Counted from the first letter of the stretch, positions 1 to 7,769 are shown. The stretch is 46,642 nucleotides of DNA from Thermoanaerobacterales bacterium UBA4880 (GCA_002399285.1 DHDI01000005.1:1-46642), one strand, 5' to 3'. Translations and numbers: made by a program. The notes: generated from the letters alone by a model not told the origin.

Positions 1-33
1 GTCTCCAAACCCTGACCTTCCAATCTTTTCAAA

Positions 34-108
34 TGGTGACCCCTAGGAGATTTGAACTCCTCTTACCGCCGTGAAAGGGCGATGTCTTAACCACTTGACC
101 ACAGGGTC
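34..108 (-). tRNA. tRNA-Glu (anticodon TTC)
   Basis: Read on the minus strand, the sequence folds as a cloverleaf with an encoded CCA end (positions 34-36). The anticodon loop reads CTTTCAC, giving anticodon TTC for glutamate. The D-arm GGTCAAGTGG, the T-loop GTTCAAATC and the overall sequence match Gram-positive tRNA-Glu. The innermost acceptor pair appears mismatched. It lies just downstream of tRNA-Pro, probably in the same transcript. Confidence 0.93.
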
Positions 109-120
109 ACATGTAAAATC

Positions 121-196
121 TGGTCGGGGCGGCGGGACTTGAACCCACGGCCTCATGGTCCCAAACCACGCGCGCTACCAACTGCGCTACGCCCCG
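121..196 (-). tRNA. tRNA-Pro (anticodon TGG)
   Basis: Minus-strand cloverleaf with a seven-pair acceptor stem (CGGGGCG with CGCCCCG) and encoded CCA at 121-123. The anticodon loop carries TGG, for proline. It precedes tRNA-Glu by 12 bp, so the two form a small tRNA operon that may continue past the left edge. Confidence 0.94.
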
Positions 197-224
197 CTTG
201 CAAGGCGCTCATGTGACATTGTTT

Positions 225-253
225 ATTATACTTTGAATGGTTAATATACACAA
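225..253 (-). promoter_or_regulatory. Probable sigma-A promoter of the tRNA operon
   Basis: On the minus strand, TTGTGT (248-253) and a perfect TATAAT (225-230) are separated by 17 nt. They lie about 30 bp upstream of tRNA-Pro, the position expected for a tRNA promoter. Confidence 0.6.
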
Positions 254-348
254 TAACGAAATTCGCGCAAATCCATTATATATCCCTTATTATTGCATCC
301 TATCTGCCATTTTCTCTAAAAATCGTCGGAATACATCTAGGCAAAATC

Positions 349-403
349 TGTAATCAAATTGTAACCAAAATGTAACCCAATTTTATCCGATTAAGGTTAT
401 AAT
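349..403 (+). promoter_or_regulatory. Pho-box-like direct repeats with -10 element
   Basis: Three exact-period 11-bp units run head to tail: TGTAATCAAAT (349-359), TGTAACCAAAA (360-370) and TGTAACCCAAT (371-381). A weak fourth unit fills 382-392. A TATAAT -10 lies at 398-403 and there is no good -35, as in promoters where PhoB/PhoP replaces -35 contact. On the other strand the units read TTACA with 11-bp spacing, close to the Bacillus PhoP box. The downstream gene encodes a phosphodiester-cleaving protein, which fits phosphate control. The assignment to Pho is inference. Confidence 0.5.
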
Positions 404-433
404 TAAATAGACAATAGATTACGAGGTGATTAT

Positions 434-2779
434 ATGAAAATAAGCAAGAGGATTTGCGCTGTTGCAACGGCTGTGTTTTTAATGTTTAATCCCTTCTTTT
501 CCGGCGCCTACGCCGATAGCTCCCAGGTCATAAATGATGAGACAAAAAGCGAAGTCTTAGCCGATGGGGTCAAACATACGTCTATCGCAAGGTTCACCAC
601 ATCGGGCTGGCTGGACATTAATGTCGTAGAGGTCGATCTAAGCAACAAGAATACGGACATAGACGTGTTATATGGAAGCGAAGGCCTGGCCAAAACGTCC
701 GTCGTATCCGCCATGGCCAAGGAATCAGGCGCCATAGCGGCTATCAACGGTGATTTTTTTGATACTAAGACGGGAAGCCCCATAGGCCAGATAGTTTCCA
801 ACGGAACATTGATTTCTGCTCCGCCCGATAAGGGTCTCTATGGCAAATTAAGCAGTTTTAACATCAATGATAATGGCAATGCGTTCTTCGATTATTGGAC
901 ATATGATTTCAGCATCACCCTTCCCAACGGGCAAACATTGCCTATTGTTACATATAATAAGGCATCCAACAGCCAATACTTATGTCTCTATGATCATAAT
1001 TGGGGGAATACACCCGGTTCCAGCGGCAATTCGAACCATACCGAGGTAATTGTAGCCGAAGATGGAACGATCATAGACGTAAGGAAGGACATGCCCTCCA
1101 CCGCAATCGCACAGGGATGTTATGCCGTAGTTGCCAATGGTGACAATGCCGCAACACTGGCAATGATGATTCCCGGTGATAAAGTGGGGATCAACCTTAC
1201 CACCAATCCCGGATACGGCGATTTAAAGCTGTCCATAAGCGGCGGCACAATGCTGGTAAAAGACGGTGCGATAGCTCCCATAACACACGATCCCTCGCCA
1301 AAGCCAACCGCGAGGACTGCTATCGGAGTGAGTCAGGATAACAACAAACTCTTGCTTGTCACGGTAGACGGCAGAAATGGGAAATCCATAGGCCTGACGG
1401 AAAAGGATATGGCTCAGCTTATGCTCGATATGGGGGCATACGACGCATTGAATTTCGACGGCGGCGGATCGACCACAATGGCTATAAGATCTCTAGGTGA
1501 AAAATCTGCGGTCACCGTAAACTCGCCTTCCGATGTTTCCGAGAGAAAAGTAGCCAATGCGGTAGGTATATTGAACAATGCGCCGGAAGGAGCAATTAAA
1601 GGATTAAAGATAAATAACCCCGATAATGTATTTGTCGGATCATATGAAGATTTTAATGTAACAGCTTACGATGAAGGATATAGCCCATTGGATGTTGATA
1701 TGAGCAGCGTACAGTTCAATGTAGAGGGCGTTAAAGGCACATTTAACGGTAATAGGTTTGCCCCGGCTTCACCGGGTAATGCGGTAATAACAGTTTCATA
1801 TGGCGGCTTATCTGAGCAATTCAATGTCAAAGTACTGGACAAACCGATCATGCTTAAATCTGATATCAGTAAAATAAACGCCTCTTACAATACCAAAGCC
1901 AAAATAACAATATTCGGTAAGGATGAAAGAGGATACACCGCGCAAATACCATCGGATAAACTGCAGTGGTCGGTCCACGGGGATATTGGAAATGTAGACG
2001 GCGGAACGTTCGTATCTGGAGCTTCCGATTCCTCAGGATATGTGACCGCCGCATTCGGAGACGCATATCTCAATATACCGGTTACAATCGGCAAACCCTC
2101 ACAGCAGATAAGCGTGCCCGACAATGTACCTCTTGAAAATGTCGACCCATACAATAAAAAGACCGACGTTAAAAATGATTCCGGTTCATATAACGTATTT
2201 GTATACGGAAATATGGACAAGGATGATCTTCTCAAGAACCTAGCCATAAACAAGGCGATAGAAAAGGCAAACGGAACTTCATCCTTAGCAATATTCACGG
2301 GAAAAGGGTCCAATGAATTAGATGATCTGAAGATACCCTATTTAGCTATCGACAGCACGGGTCTCTATGAGTTCAGAAATTCCAGCTTTATAGTCTTAGA
2401 CTCCTCAAAAGGCGGCCTGAGAGCTACAGACTCTCAGCAATGGTTTAAATTAAAGGATTATTTAAACCGTGCTGCTGGAACAAATGTATTTATTGTCCTG
2501 CCGACACCCGTATGGGGAACGGACGGCTTTACAGATCAAAGAGAGGCCGAGCTCTTTGAAAGTACTTTAAAGGACTTTAAGAAAGATTCGGGGAAAAACG
2601 TATGGATACTCTATCAAGGCAAACAGAGTTTTTATACGGCCGTAAACGATGAAATAAGATATGTCGGCCTCAGCGGAACAACCGGTGTAACCAAAAACGA
2701 CATAGCCAACATGCCGTATGCATTGATCGAGGTCAACGGAAGCAACGTATATTACCAAAAAGACCTTTTGTTCAAGTAG
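434..2779 (+). CDS. Secreted phosphodiester glycosidase (NAGPA)-family protein
   Basis: 781 residues with a Sec signal peptide (about 1-27, cleavage near AYA). Residues about 75-385 form a phosphodiester glycosidase domain of the family named after human N-acetylglucosamine-1-phosphodiester alpha-N-acetylglucosaminidase. Its hallmarks are INGDFFD, ARTAIGV and NFDGGGSTTM. The middle (about 400-560) looks like Ig-like/Big domains. The last 190 residues resemble a calcineurin-type phosphoesterase fold, but the usual metal ligands (DxH, GNH) are not visible, so that part may be non-catalytic. The ATG follows GAGGTG (423-428). It stands alone between the Pho-like promoter and a strong terminator. 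It probably cleaves sugar phosphodiesters in wall polymers outside the cell; the substrate is unknown. Confidence 0.85.
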   Translation: MKISKRICAVATAVFLMFNPFFSGAYADSSQVINDETKSEVLADGVKHTSIARFTTSGWLDINVVEVDLSNKNTDIDVLYGSEGLAKTSVVSAMAKESGAIAAINGDFFDTKTGSPIGQIVSNGTLISAPPDKGLYGKLSSFNINDNGNAFFDYWTYDFSITLPNGQTLPIVTYNKASNSQYLCLYDHNWGNTPGSSGNSNHTEVIVAEDGTIIDVRKDMPSTAIAQGCYAVVANGDNAATLAMMIPGDKVGINLTTNPGYGDLKLSISGGTMLVKDGAIAPITHDPSPKPTARTAIGVSQDNNKLLLVTVDGRNGKSIGLTEKDMAQLMLDMGAYDALNFDGGGSTTMAIRSLGEKSAVTVNSPSDVSERKVANAVGILNNAPEGAIKGLKINNPDNVFVGSYEDFNVTAYDEGYSPLDVDMSSVQFNVEGVKGTFNGNRFAPASPGNAVITVSYGGLSEQFNVKVLDKPIMLKSDISKINASYNTKAKITIFGKDERGYTAQIPSDKLQWSVHGDIGNVDGGTFVSGASDSSGYVTAAFGDAYLNIPVTIGKPSQQISVPDNVPLENVDPYNKKTDVKNDSGSYNVFVYGNMDKDDLLKNLAINKAIEKANGTSSLAIFTGKGSNELDDLKIPYLAIDSTGLYEFRNSSFIVLDSSKGGLRATDSQQWFKLKDYLNRAAGTNVFIVLPTPVWGTDGFTDQREAELFESTLKDFKKDSGKNVWILYQGKQSFYTAVNDEIRYVGLSGTTGVTKNDIANMPYALIEVNGSNVYYQKDLLFK

Positions 2780-2787
2780 ACCATGAA

Positions 2788-2821
2788 AATACAGCGGGTC
2801 TCCCCGCTGTATTTATTTTTT
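2788..2821. terminator. Rho-independent terminator, convergent genes
   Basis: An 11-bp perfect stem (2788-2798 with 2803-2813), tetraloop TCTC, then seven T on the plus strand. It ends the 434-2779 gene. The stem overlaps the TAA stop of the facing minus-strand gene, and the opposite flank holds only a short A-run, so it may also work weakly in reverse. Confidence 0.85.
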
Positions 2822-3448
2822 GGATTTTCCCTGAACGTAACTCTTTTCCGCAATGTTCATCAATCTCACATAATCGATCGGATCCAATCCTTTTTTTAGT
2901 ATATCCCTCACGTCTTTTTCATCATCATATGTAACGCCGTCTCTATAAATAGCTATTATACGCATGATATCATCGGGCTCCAATTTTGATAGTATATTGA
3001 TGCACTCCATTCTTTCATCCGACGATAGATTTTTTACCATCATACTCAGATCGGATACGTCTATGTCCATTTGATTGCTATAATTGCCGTACTTATTTTT
3101 TCCTTCAACCCTCTTTTCTACCTCTGACCAACTTGGTTTAAGATTATCGAAGCCCGTCTCTGTATCTTCATATTTAGAGCGGTCATCTTTTCCCATTTTC
3201 TCGGGTAATGATGCCTTTGTTTCCTCCGAATCTTCAATATTTTCATACCCGCCGCCATTATTGTCAAGCAAAGGCTGCGTCGATTCTTTAATGCCATTAT
3301 CGATATTATCCGATTGTCTTTGCAATCCCGCCTCCACAGGCAAAGTCATCCCTTCTCCATTGTCACTTATCTTCATATCAAGCATAAATATAATAGAGAT
3401 AAACGTAGTTACAATAACTATTGCTGCGCCGTATTTTCCCAAACGCAT
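2813..3448 (-). CDS. Membrane-anchored hypothetical protein
   Basis: About 211 residues from the ATG at 3448, chosen because GAGGTG lies 9 nt upstream; a longer in-frame ORF would run into the divergent yyaC start region. Residues about 7-24 form one hydrophobic segment (GAAIVIVTTFISIIFML), after which the chain is acidic and low in complexity to about residue 130, suggesting an extracytoplasmic linker. The last 80 residues are helical and charged (LSSDERMECINILSKLEPDDIM motif region). I do not recognise the family. Its divergent position next to the spore gene yyaC suggests, but does not show, a sporulation link. Confidence 0.7.
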   Translation of the reverse strand: MRLGKYGAAIVIVTTFISIIFMLDMKISDNGEGMTLPVEAGLQRQSDNIDNGIKESTQPLLDNNGGGYENIEDSEETKASLPEKMGKDDRSKYEDTETGFDNLKPSWSEVEKRVEGKNKYGNYSNQMDIDVSDLSMMVKNLSSDERMECINILSKLEPDDIMRIIAIYRDGVTYDDEKDVRDILKKGLDPIDYVRLMNIAEKSYVQGKSKK

Positions 3449-3518
3449 TATGTTAAACACCTCAAGATAAGTATTGCTGTGTGCGGTATATATTATACAT
3501 CTCAGGGGTGATGCCGCT

Positions 3519-4019
3519 TTGGAAATAAGAGTCAATTACAAAAATGAAGACTCGATCATACTTATGTCAAAATTCCTAAAGAACTATATAAGTCCAAGAA
3601 CACTTATATTGTGTATCGGTACGGATAAATGGATCGGAGATTCTCTCGGCCCCTTCGTCGGTTATTTTTTAAAAAAGAACCACTATCCAGGTCCCGTATA
3701 TGGGACCTTGGAAAACCCCGTACATGCTATCAATCTTTACAATACATTGAAGGAAATCAAAAAAAGACATCCGCACAGCAATATGATTGCTGTAGATGCC
3801 TGCCTCGGCGACCCCATACACGTTGGTAAGGTCGTATTGACCAATAATCCGCTGTACCCCGGGAAAGGAGTCGGTAAAGCGCTCCCCGCAGTAGGAGACG
3901 TTTCCATAGTAGGCATAGTCGACGAGTACAATTCATACAACCTGCACAATATAAGGCTGGACCTGATAGTAAATATGGCAGAGATGATATGCAGAGGTAT
4001 AATAAATTCGGTCAAATAA
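3519..4019 (+). CDS. yyaC: Spore protein YyaC (DUF1256 family)
   Basis: 166 residues, similar across its length to Bacillus YyaC, a sporulation protein related in fold to the germination protease GPR. Family features are LILCIGTDKWIGDSLGP, ENPVHAINL and IAVDACLGDP. YyaC is thought to act on spore proteins, but its substrate is not established. The start is taken as TTG at 3519 because AGGGGTGA (3504-3511) lies 7 nt upstream; no ATG in frame has a better site. It has no terminator of its own: the hairpin just downstream has its T-tract only for the opposite strand. Confidence 0.85.
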   Translation: MEIRVNYKNEDSIILMSKFLKNYISPRTLILCIGTDKWIGDSLGPFVGYFLKKNHYPGPVYGTLENPVHAINLYNTLKEIKKRHPHSNMIAVDACLGDPIHVGKVVLTNNPLYPGKGVGKALPAVGDVSIVGIVDEYNSYNLHNIRLDLIVNMAEMICRGIINSVK

Positions 4020-4044
4020 AAAATCCCTCCTAAATGGGAGGGAT
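4018..4044 (-). terminator. Rho-independent terminator for the lacI-type gene
   Basis: Eight-pair stem (4023-4030 with 4037-4044) and six-base loop. Read on the minus strand it is followed by TTTTTT, which overlaps the TAA of yyaC. It would end the LacI-family transcript after reading through the dispersed repeat at 4060-4157. Confidence 0.7.
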
Positions 4045-4059
4045 GCAGTCCGTGCTATT

Positions 4060-4157
4060 CTCGCGCAACCGCGAAATTGCACAGCAATTTTGCTTACTGC
4101 GTTGGCTGCACTTGCCTTGCACGATTTGTCACGGCCTGTCAGTTTGTCTACAACCTG
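4060..4157 (+). repeat. Dispersed intergenic repeat, copy A (complete)
   Basis: Shares two modules with 29512-29660 and one with 38044-38094. Left module: a hairpin (GCGAAATTG 4071-4079 with CAATTTTGC 4085-4093) followed by TTACTGCGTTGGCTGC. Right module: GCACGATTTGTCACGGCCTG and then CAGTTTGT.TACAACCTG. The copy sits between the 3' ends of two convergent genes. It encodes no convincing protein. Confidence 0.8.
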
Positions 4158-4173
4158 AATCCCTCCTCTAATA

Positions 4174-5181
4174 CTATTTTTTTGACGTCGATTCTCTCTC
4201 CACAAGTTTATGCGGGAGAAGGGCCATCTTCTCGACTTGTTCGCCGAGAATCAATTTTATTACCATTCTGGTGGCGACCGCACCCATATCATAGGTTGGC
4301 TGGTTAATTGTCGTAATAGAGGGTTTATAATAATTTGAGAAACTGATATCGTCAAAACCCATGATCGAGATATCCTCCGGAACTTTATATCCCATCTCCA
4401 GCGCAGCCCTCATAGCACCTATAGCCGCAACGTCATTAGTCAATAACAGCGCGTCGATCTTATTGTTTTTTAGCAATTCCCTTGCCGTACTATAACCGCT
4501 CTCAATGCTGAACCGGCATTCCTTGACAATACCTTCTTCATATTCAAGGCCACCGTCTTTGAGCATATCCTTATAGGCCCTAAGCCTTTCTTCCTGAAGA
4601 AGGTCATCCACATCGGGGGCATAGAGCAGACCGATCCTCTTATGTCCTTTGTCTATCAAAAAGCGTACGGCCTCGGAAATAGCATTGTAGTTGTCAATAC
4701 TTATCATAGGTATATCAAGCTCACGAGAATAAAGATTGATAAAACAGGTTTTAACATCGGCATTTTTAAACCATGTCACATGTTCGGACTTTAATTTTCC
4801 CGTCATAAATAGTAACCCATCCGCCTGCTTGTCCGCCATAAGATTAAGGTATTCGATTTCCTTATGCAGTTCACCATGAGTATTGCACAAAAGTAACGTG
4901 TAACCATACATGTTGGCTATTTCTTCAGCACCCTCAACTATTGACGCATAATATGGGTTTGCGATATCCGGTATTATCATACCGATTATATTCGATTTTC
5001 TTAAGACAAGACCTCTTGCCAGCTGATTCGGCCTGTAACTGGTATCCCTTATAGCATCTAAAACCCTCTGTTTGACCTCGTCGGATACCGGTTTACTGTC
5101 ATTAATCACTCTGGACACCGTTGATATAGAAACTCCTGCTCTCTTCGCAACATCCTTTATTGTAATTTTAATGTCAATCAA
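4174..5181 (-). CDS. LacI-family transcriptional regulator
   Basis: About 335 residues. An N-terminal helix-turn-helix (residues about 8-30, VAKRAGVSISTVSRVIND) precedes a periplasmic-binding-protein-like effector domain containing SNIIGMIIPDIANPYY and IMGFDDISFSNYY, all typical of LacI/GalR repressors. The start is uncertain: the TTG at 5181 directly abuts the ribosome site AAAGGGG, so a non-ATG codon a few residues further in is possible. A consensus promoter lies just upstream. No sugar-catabolic gene is adjacent, so the effector cannot be guessed; control of its own promoter is the best-supported local role. Confidence 0.9.
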   Translation of the reverse strand: MIDIKITIKDVAKRAGVSISTVSRVINDSKPVSDEVKQRVLDAIRDTSYRPNQLARGLVLRKSNIIGMIIPDIANPYYASIVEGAEEIANMYGYTLLLCNTHGELHKEIEYLNLMADKQADGLLFMTGKLKSEHVTWFKNADVKTCFINLYSRELDIPMISIDNYNAISEAVRFLIDKGHKRIGLLYAPDVDDLLQEERLRAYKDMLKDGGLEYEEGIVKECRFSIESGYSTARELLKNNKIDALLLTNDVAAIGAMRAALEMGYKVPEDISIMGFDDISFSNYYKPSITTINQPTYDMGAVATRMVIKLILGEQVEKMALLPHKLVERESTSKK

Positions 5182-5204
5182 CCCCTTTATTTATCCTTAC
5201 ATAT

Positions 5205-5233
5205 ATTATAGGAAAAGTTTTTCCTTCTGTAAA
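5205..5233 (-). promoter_or_regulatory. Sigma-A promoter with palindromic operator candidate
   Basis: On the minus strand, TTTACA (5228-5233), a 17-nt spacer and TATAAT (5205-5210). The spacer holds an inverted repeat, GGAAAA and TTTTCC separated by two bases (5211-5224). A palindrome between -35 and -10 is a classic repressor position, and the gene it drives is a LacI-family repressor. It lacks the central CG typical of LacI-family operators, so the operator call is tentative. Confidence 0.6.
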
Positions 5234-5251
5234 GTGTTTTTTAAAAAAATT

Positions 5252-5280
5252 TAAAAAAAATAACCCTCTCAAGGATTATT
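5252..5280 (-). terminator. Rho-independent terminator of the small membrane protein gene
   Basis: On the minus strand, AATAATCC pairs with GGGTTATT (5273-5280 with 5259-5266; one wobble), loop TTGAGA, then a run of T (5252-5258). The stem includes the TAA stop of the small gene and lies just upstream of the LacI promoter. Confidence 0.75.
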
Positions 5281-5407
5281 TGTCTTGTCGTTCCCTCTCC
5301 TTTTCTTTTTCTCTGTCATACATGAGCGGTAAGAAGGCAAATACTGCATAGAGAATACCCGTTGCTATTACGAATAGAGCAACGATCGTCGTTATTCCTC
5401 CGTCCAT
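5276..5407 (-). CDS. Small single-pass membrane protein (43 aa)
   Basis: ATG at 5405-5407 preceded by GGAG at 9 nt, 43 codons, TAA inside a good terminator. Residues about 5-28 form one hydrophobic helix (TIVALFVIATGILYAVFAFLP), followed by a highly charged tail rich in Lys, Glu and Arg. The topology suggests a tail facing the cytoplasm. It lies 69 bp downstream of pheB on the same strand, so it may be co-transcribed. I do not recognise the family. The start, ribosome site and terminator together make it a real gene rather than chance. Confidence 0.7.
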   Translation of the reverse strand: MDGGITTIVALFVIATGILYAVFAFLPLMYDREKEKERERQDK

Positions 5408-5476
5408 ATAATCCAACTCCAATCTTAATTATATTATATGCAGGAGGCTTATACTTATAACACTATACACAGTCTT

Positions 5477-5926
5477 TTATTGCTCGGCTATGATCTCACT
5501 TGTGACAACACCCGATATATCCGAAAGCTTAGTTAAAAGCTCATTGAGTTTTATCTTCAAATTCCTTGTATCAAAGGATATGGTTATATTGGCTATATGA
5601 TTCAAGGGAATATTTTGATTGATCGTCAGCACGTTCCCTCCTGCAGCTGCCAGAACATTGAGGATGTTTGAAAGTACTCCCGCCTTATGCTCCAACGTCA
5701 GCGATATGGTTATTATCTTAGCTACCCGTGAGTCAAAGAACGGAAATATAGAATCTTTATATTTGTAGTAGGCACTTCTGCTTATACCTGCCCTATCGAC
5801 CGCTTCATTGATTGTCTTTGCCTTTCCCGATGCCAGGATATTTTTAACGTCCATTACCTTTATGAAAACCTCCGGTAATGCATCGGAATCCACAATATAA
5901 TACTCAGCTTTCGTTTTAATAAACAC
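5477..5926 (-). CDS. pheB: ACT-domain protein PheB (UPF0735 family)
   Basis: 149 residues, the usual length for PheB/UPF0735. The N-terminal half carries an HTH-like segment (SGKAKTINEAVDRAGISRSAYYKYKD), and residues about 72-147 are an ACT domain (ITISLTLEHKAGVLSNILNVLAAAGGNVLTINQ), the fold that binds amino acids to regulate metabolism. Bacillus pheB lies beside pheA and is linked to phenylalanine metabolism, but its biochemical role is not settled. The start is GTG at 5926 behind a G-rich site. Its promoter is shared back to back with the gene at 6088. Confidence 0.85.
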   Translation of the reverse strand: MFIKTKAEYYIVDSDALPEVFIKVMDVKNILASGKAKTINEAVDRAGISRSAYYKYKDSIFPFFDSRVAKIITISLTLEHKAGVLSNILNVLAAAGGNVLTINQNIPLNHIANITISFDTRNLKIKLNELLTKLSDISGVVTSEIIAEQ

Positions 5927-5969
5927 CGCCCCCAGTCATGTTATGCATATATCCCCAGATAATATGTAT

Positions 5970-6017
5970 ATTATAACATCATTTTTTCATTGTACAAATC
6001 CATAGACCGGCTATAGT
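5970..6017. promoter_or_regulatory. Overlapping divergent promoters sharing one -35 palindrome
   Basis: The palindrome TTGTACAA (5990-5997) supplies a -35 in both directions. Minus strand: TTGTAC, 16 nt, TATAAT (5970-5975), towards pheB. Plus strand: TTGTAC (5990-5995), 16 nt, TATAGT (6012-6017), towards the gene at 6088. RNA polymerase could occupy only one at a time. Confidence 0.5.
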
Positions 6018-6087
6018 TTTTCTCCGCCACGGTTTGGCCCCGTGAATAATACTTCCTTATGGGGACAAGCTAATATCAGGTGATAAC

Positions 6088-6588
6088 ATGAACGATATAG
6101 GTGAATTAAAAAATTTAATGGACCATCTTGAGCAAACAGAGGCAGAAAAGCAAAGTGCAGAAGCTGAATTAAAGAAAATCATCAACGACAGTCTTGAAAA
6201 CATCAAAGATATATATTTCGCGTTGAAAAGATATGTATGGAAGGATGATATATCCTTAAGAAGTTATGACGGCAGATCATATGATCTCGGAGGTGGCATA
6301 CTTATAAATGACAGAGGTATAGAGGAAAAAGTCATTCTGAAATCGGACAAGAAAATCGTTCTCTATAAACTGATTGACGGCAATGTTACAGAAACCGAAC
6401 TCAACGCCGACAACATTGAAAAATATATCACTATGGACAATATTTTCGCCGACGTCATGGATATGATCAAGACGTCTATACAAAAAAACGAAAAAGAGGT
6501 CCTGGTTTATCGCAGTATGGTAGCAAAAATAGAGCGATACATCCAAGACCTGAAGAACGTCATGTCCTCAAAAAAAGATATTAAATGA
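6088..6588 (+). CDS. Hypothetical coiled-coil protein
   Basis: 166 residues; ATG with AGGTGATAAC upstream. Residues about 1-35 are a charged heptad-rich helix (NLMDHLEQTEAEKQSAEAELKK), the middle (about 50-110) looks like a beta-rich domain, and residues about 115-160 return to helix. There is no signal peptide or membrane segment, so it is probably cytoplasmic. I do not recognise the family. Its stop codon directly abuts the stop of the facing FBP aldolase/phosphatase gene, with no intergenic base. Confidence 0.75.
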   Translation: MNDIGELKNLMDHLEQTEAEKQSAEAELKKIINDSLENIKDIYFALKRYVWKDDISLRSYDGRSYDLGGGILINDRGIEEKVILKSDKKIVLYKLIDGNVTETELNADNIEKYITMDNIFADVMDMIKTSIQKNEKEVLVYRSMVAKIERYIQDLKNVMSSKKDIK

Positions 6589-7734
6589 TCATTTTGATAT
6601 ACCCATACTTGTCGGCCCGGCTTTTAAGGCGGTATCATATTCGTCTTGCTTTCTATTAAAACCCTTCTCCAATCTTTCCAATACGATCGGCAAGGACGTA
6701 TATTCCAGTTCCTCCAAAGGCAGTCTATGCGGTTCAAAGGGTCCGAGCTGTCTTAACATATCGGCTATCTCAAGTCCCTTTTGCCTGGCGTTGTCAAATG
6801 CCATATCGGCAAACATATCCTGAGGACCTTCCAGTTTTCCGTCACATATCTGGTAACCCGCCGCCACGACCCTCGGAGGACCGTCAAATCTCGTCGGCAT
6901 TGCCTGCTTTATAGACACGGGTATCAGCGGCGCATTGTGGCTGCCTCTCATCCAGCCGGCGACGATATGCGGGTTGGCAAAAGGCTCCAGTACCTCGCCC
7001 ACTGCAGGAAAGCCATTTTGAGTTCTTACTATGACCACAGGATCGTCCTTTCCCACATATCTGCCCGCGATATAGTTCATGGTCTGGGTAGACGACGCCG
7101 ACACTATTTCACCCTGTTTTGTCCTTACAGACTTGACGCAATATTTCCCGGGAGAACCTATTAGGAGCAGTATGTCATAAATATCCTCCGGAGAATTCAG
7201 CCGTACGATATCATGTCCCTTAAGATCCAATATCTCATATTCAAATCCGTCGTGCATCTTTGGGTCAATCACAAGTCCTATGGTATTGAATGGGTCGGCA
7301 AATATCTTATAGAGCGGCAGATTCCAAGCTCCCGGTTCGGTCTTATCTGCCATGAATATCAACACCGGTTCGCTCGTTCTCTCTTCAAACTCCATTTCGG
7401 CTACTCCCGGCCCCAATCCCCGTATATTGCCGGAGAAGGCGTCTTTCAAAAGGTCTTGCCCGGCGCCGTACAGTTTGAGTGCCTTTGCGACCTCGGTACA
7501 TGATTTGAAAGTATCCCAGGCCAACTGATGTATACTTTCGTCATTTACGCCTCGATTGTGTGTCATGATGAGCTCGATATCATCCCCTACTGAAAGTACG
7601 TTGCAATCTGTAAGAATATCTCCTTTGTCAAGGAGATATTCTTTGGCCCTGTCTATAAGTTTCTGATGCACGGATGAATGGCCCACAAATCCTCCTACGT
7701 CAGCTTTGATAACACTTAAAGTTATTTTTGCCAT
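6589..7734 (-). CDS. Fructose-1,6-bisphosphate aldolase/phosphatase (bifunctional)
   Basis: 381 residues of the archaeal-type FBPA/P family. One enzyme condenses glyceraldehyde 3-phosphate with dihydroxyacetone phosphate and then dephosphorylates the product to fructose 6-phosphate, making gluconeogenesis one-way. Visible hallmarks are Asp12 and His19 of the metal site (ADVGGFVGH), Asp51-Asp52, Asp130-Lys131 in MADKTEPGAWN, and Tyr226 with Lys229 in GRYVGKDDP, the lysine that forms the Schiff base. The start is the ATG at 7734 behind GAGGTGG; the frame extends six codons upstream without a ribosome site. The family is known from archaea and from deep-branching or thermophilic bacteria. Confidence 0.93.
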   Translation of the reverse strand: MAKITLSVIKADVGGFVGHSSVHQKLIDRAKEYLLDKGDILTDCNVLSVGDDIELIMTHNRGVNDESIHQLAWDTFKSCTEVAKALKLYGAGQDLLKDAFSGNIRGLGPGVAEMEFEERTSEPVLIFMADKTEPGAWNLPLYKIFADPFNTIGLVIDPKMHDGFEYEILDLKGHDIVRLNSPEDIYDILLLIGSPGKYCVKSVRTKQGEIVSASSTQTMNYIAGRYVGKDDPVVIVRTQNGFPAVGEVLEPFANPHIVAGWMRGSHNAPLIPVSIKQAMPTRFDGPPRVVAAGYQICDGKLEGPQDMFADMAFDNARQKGLEIADMLRQLGPFEPHRLPLEELEYTSLPIVLERLEKGFNRKQDEYDTALKAGPTSMGISK

Positions 7735-7769
7735 ACTTATTGACCACCTCACATAATATATGTATCATT

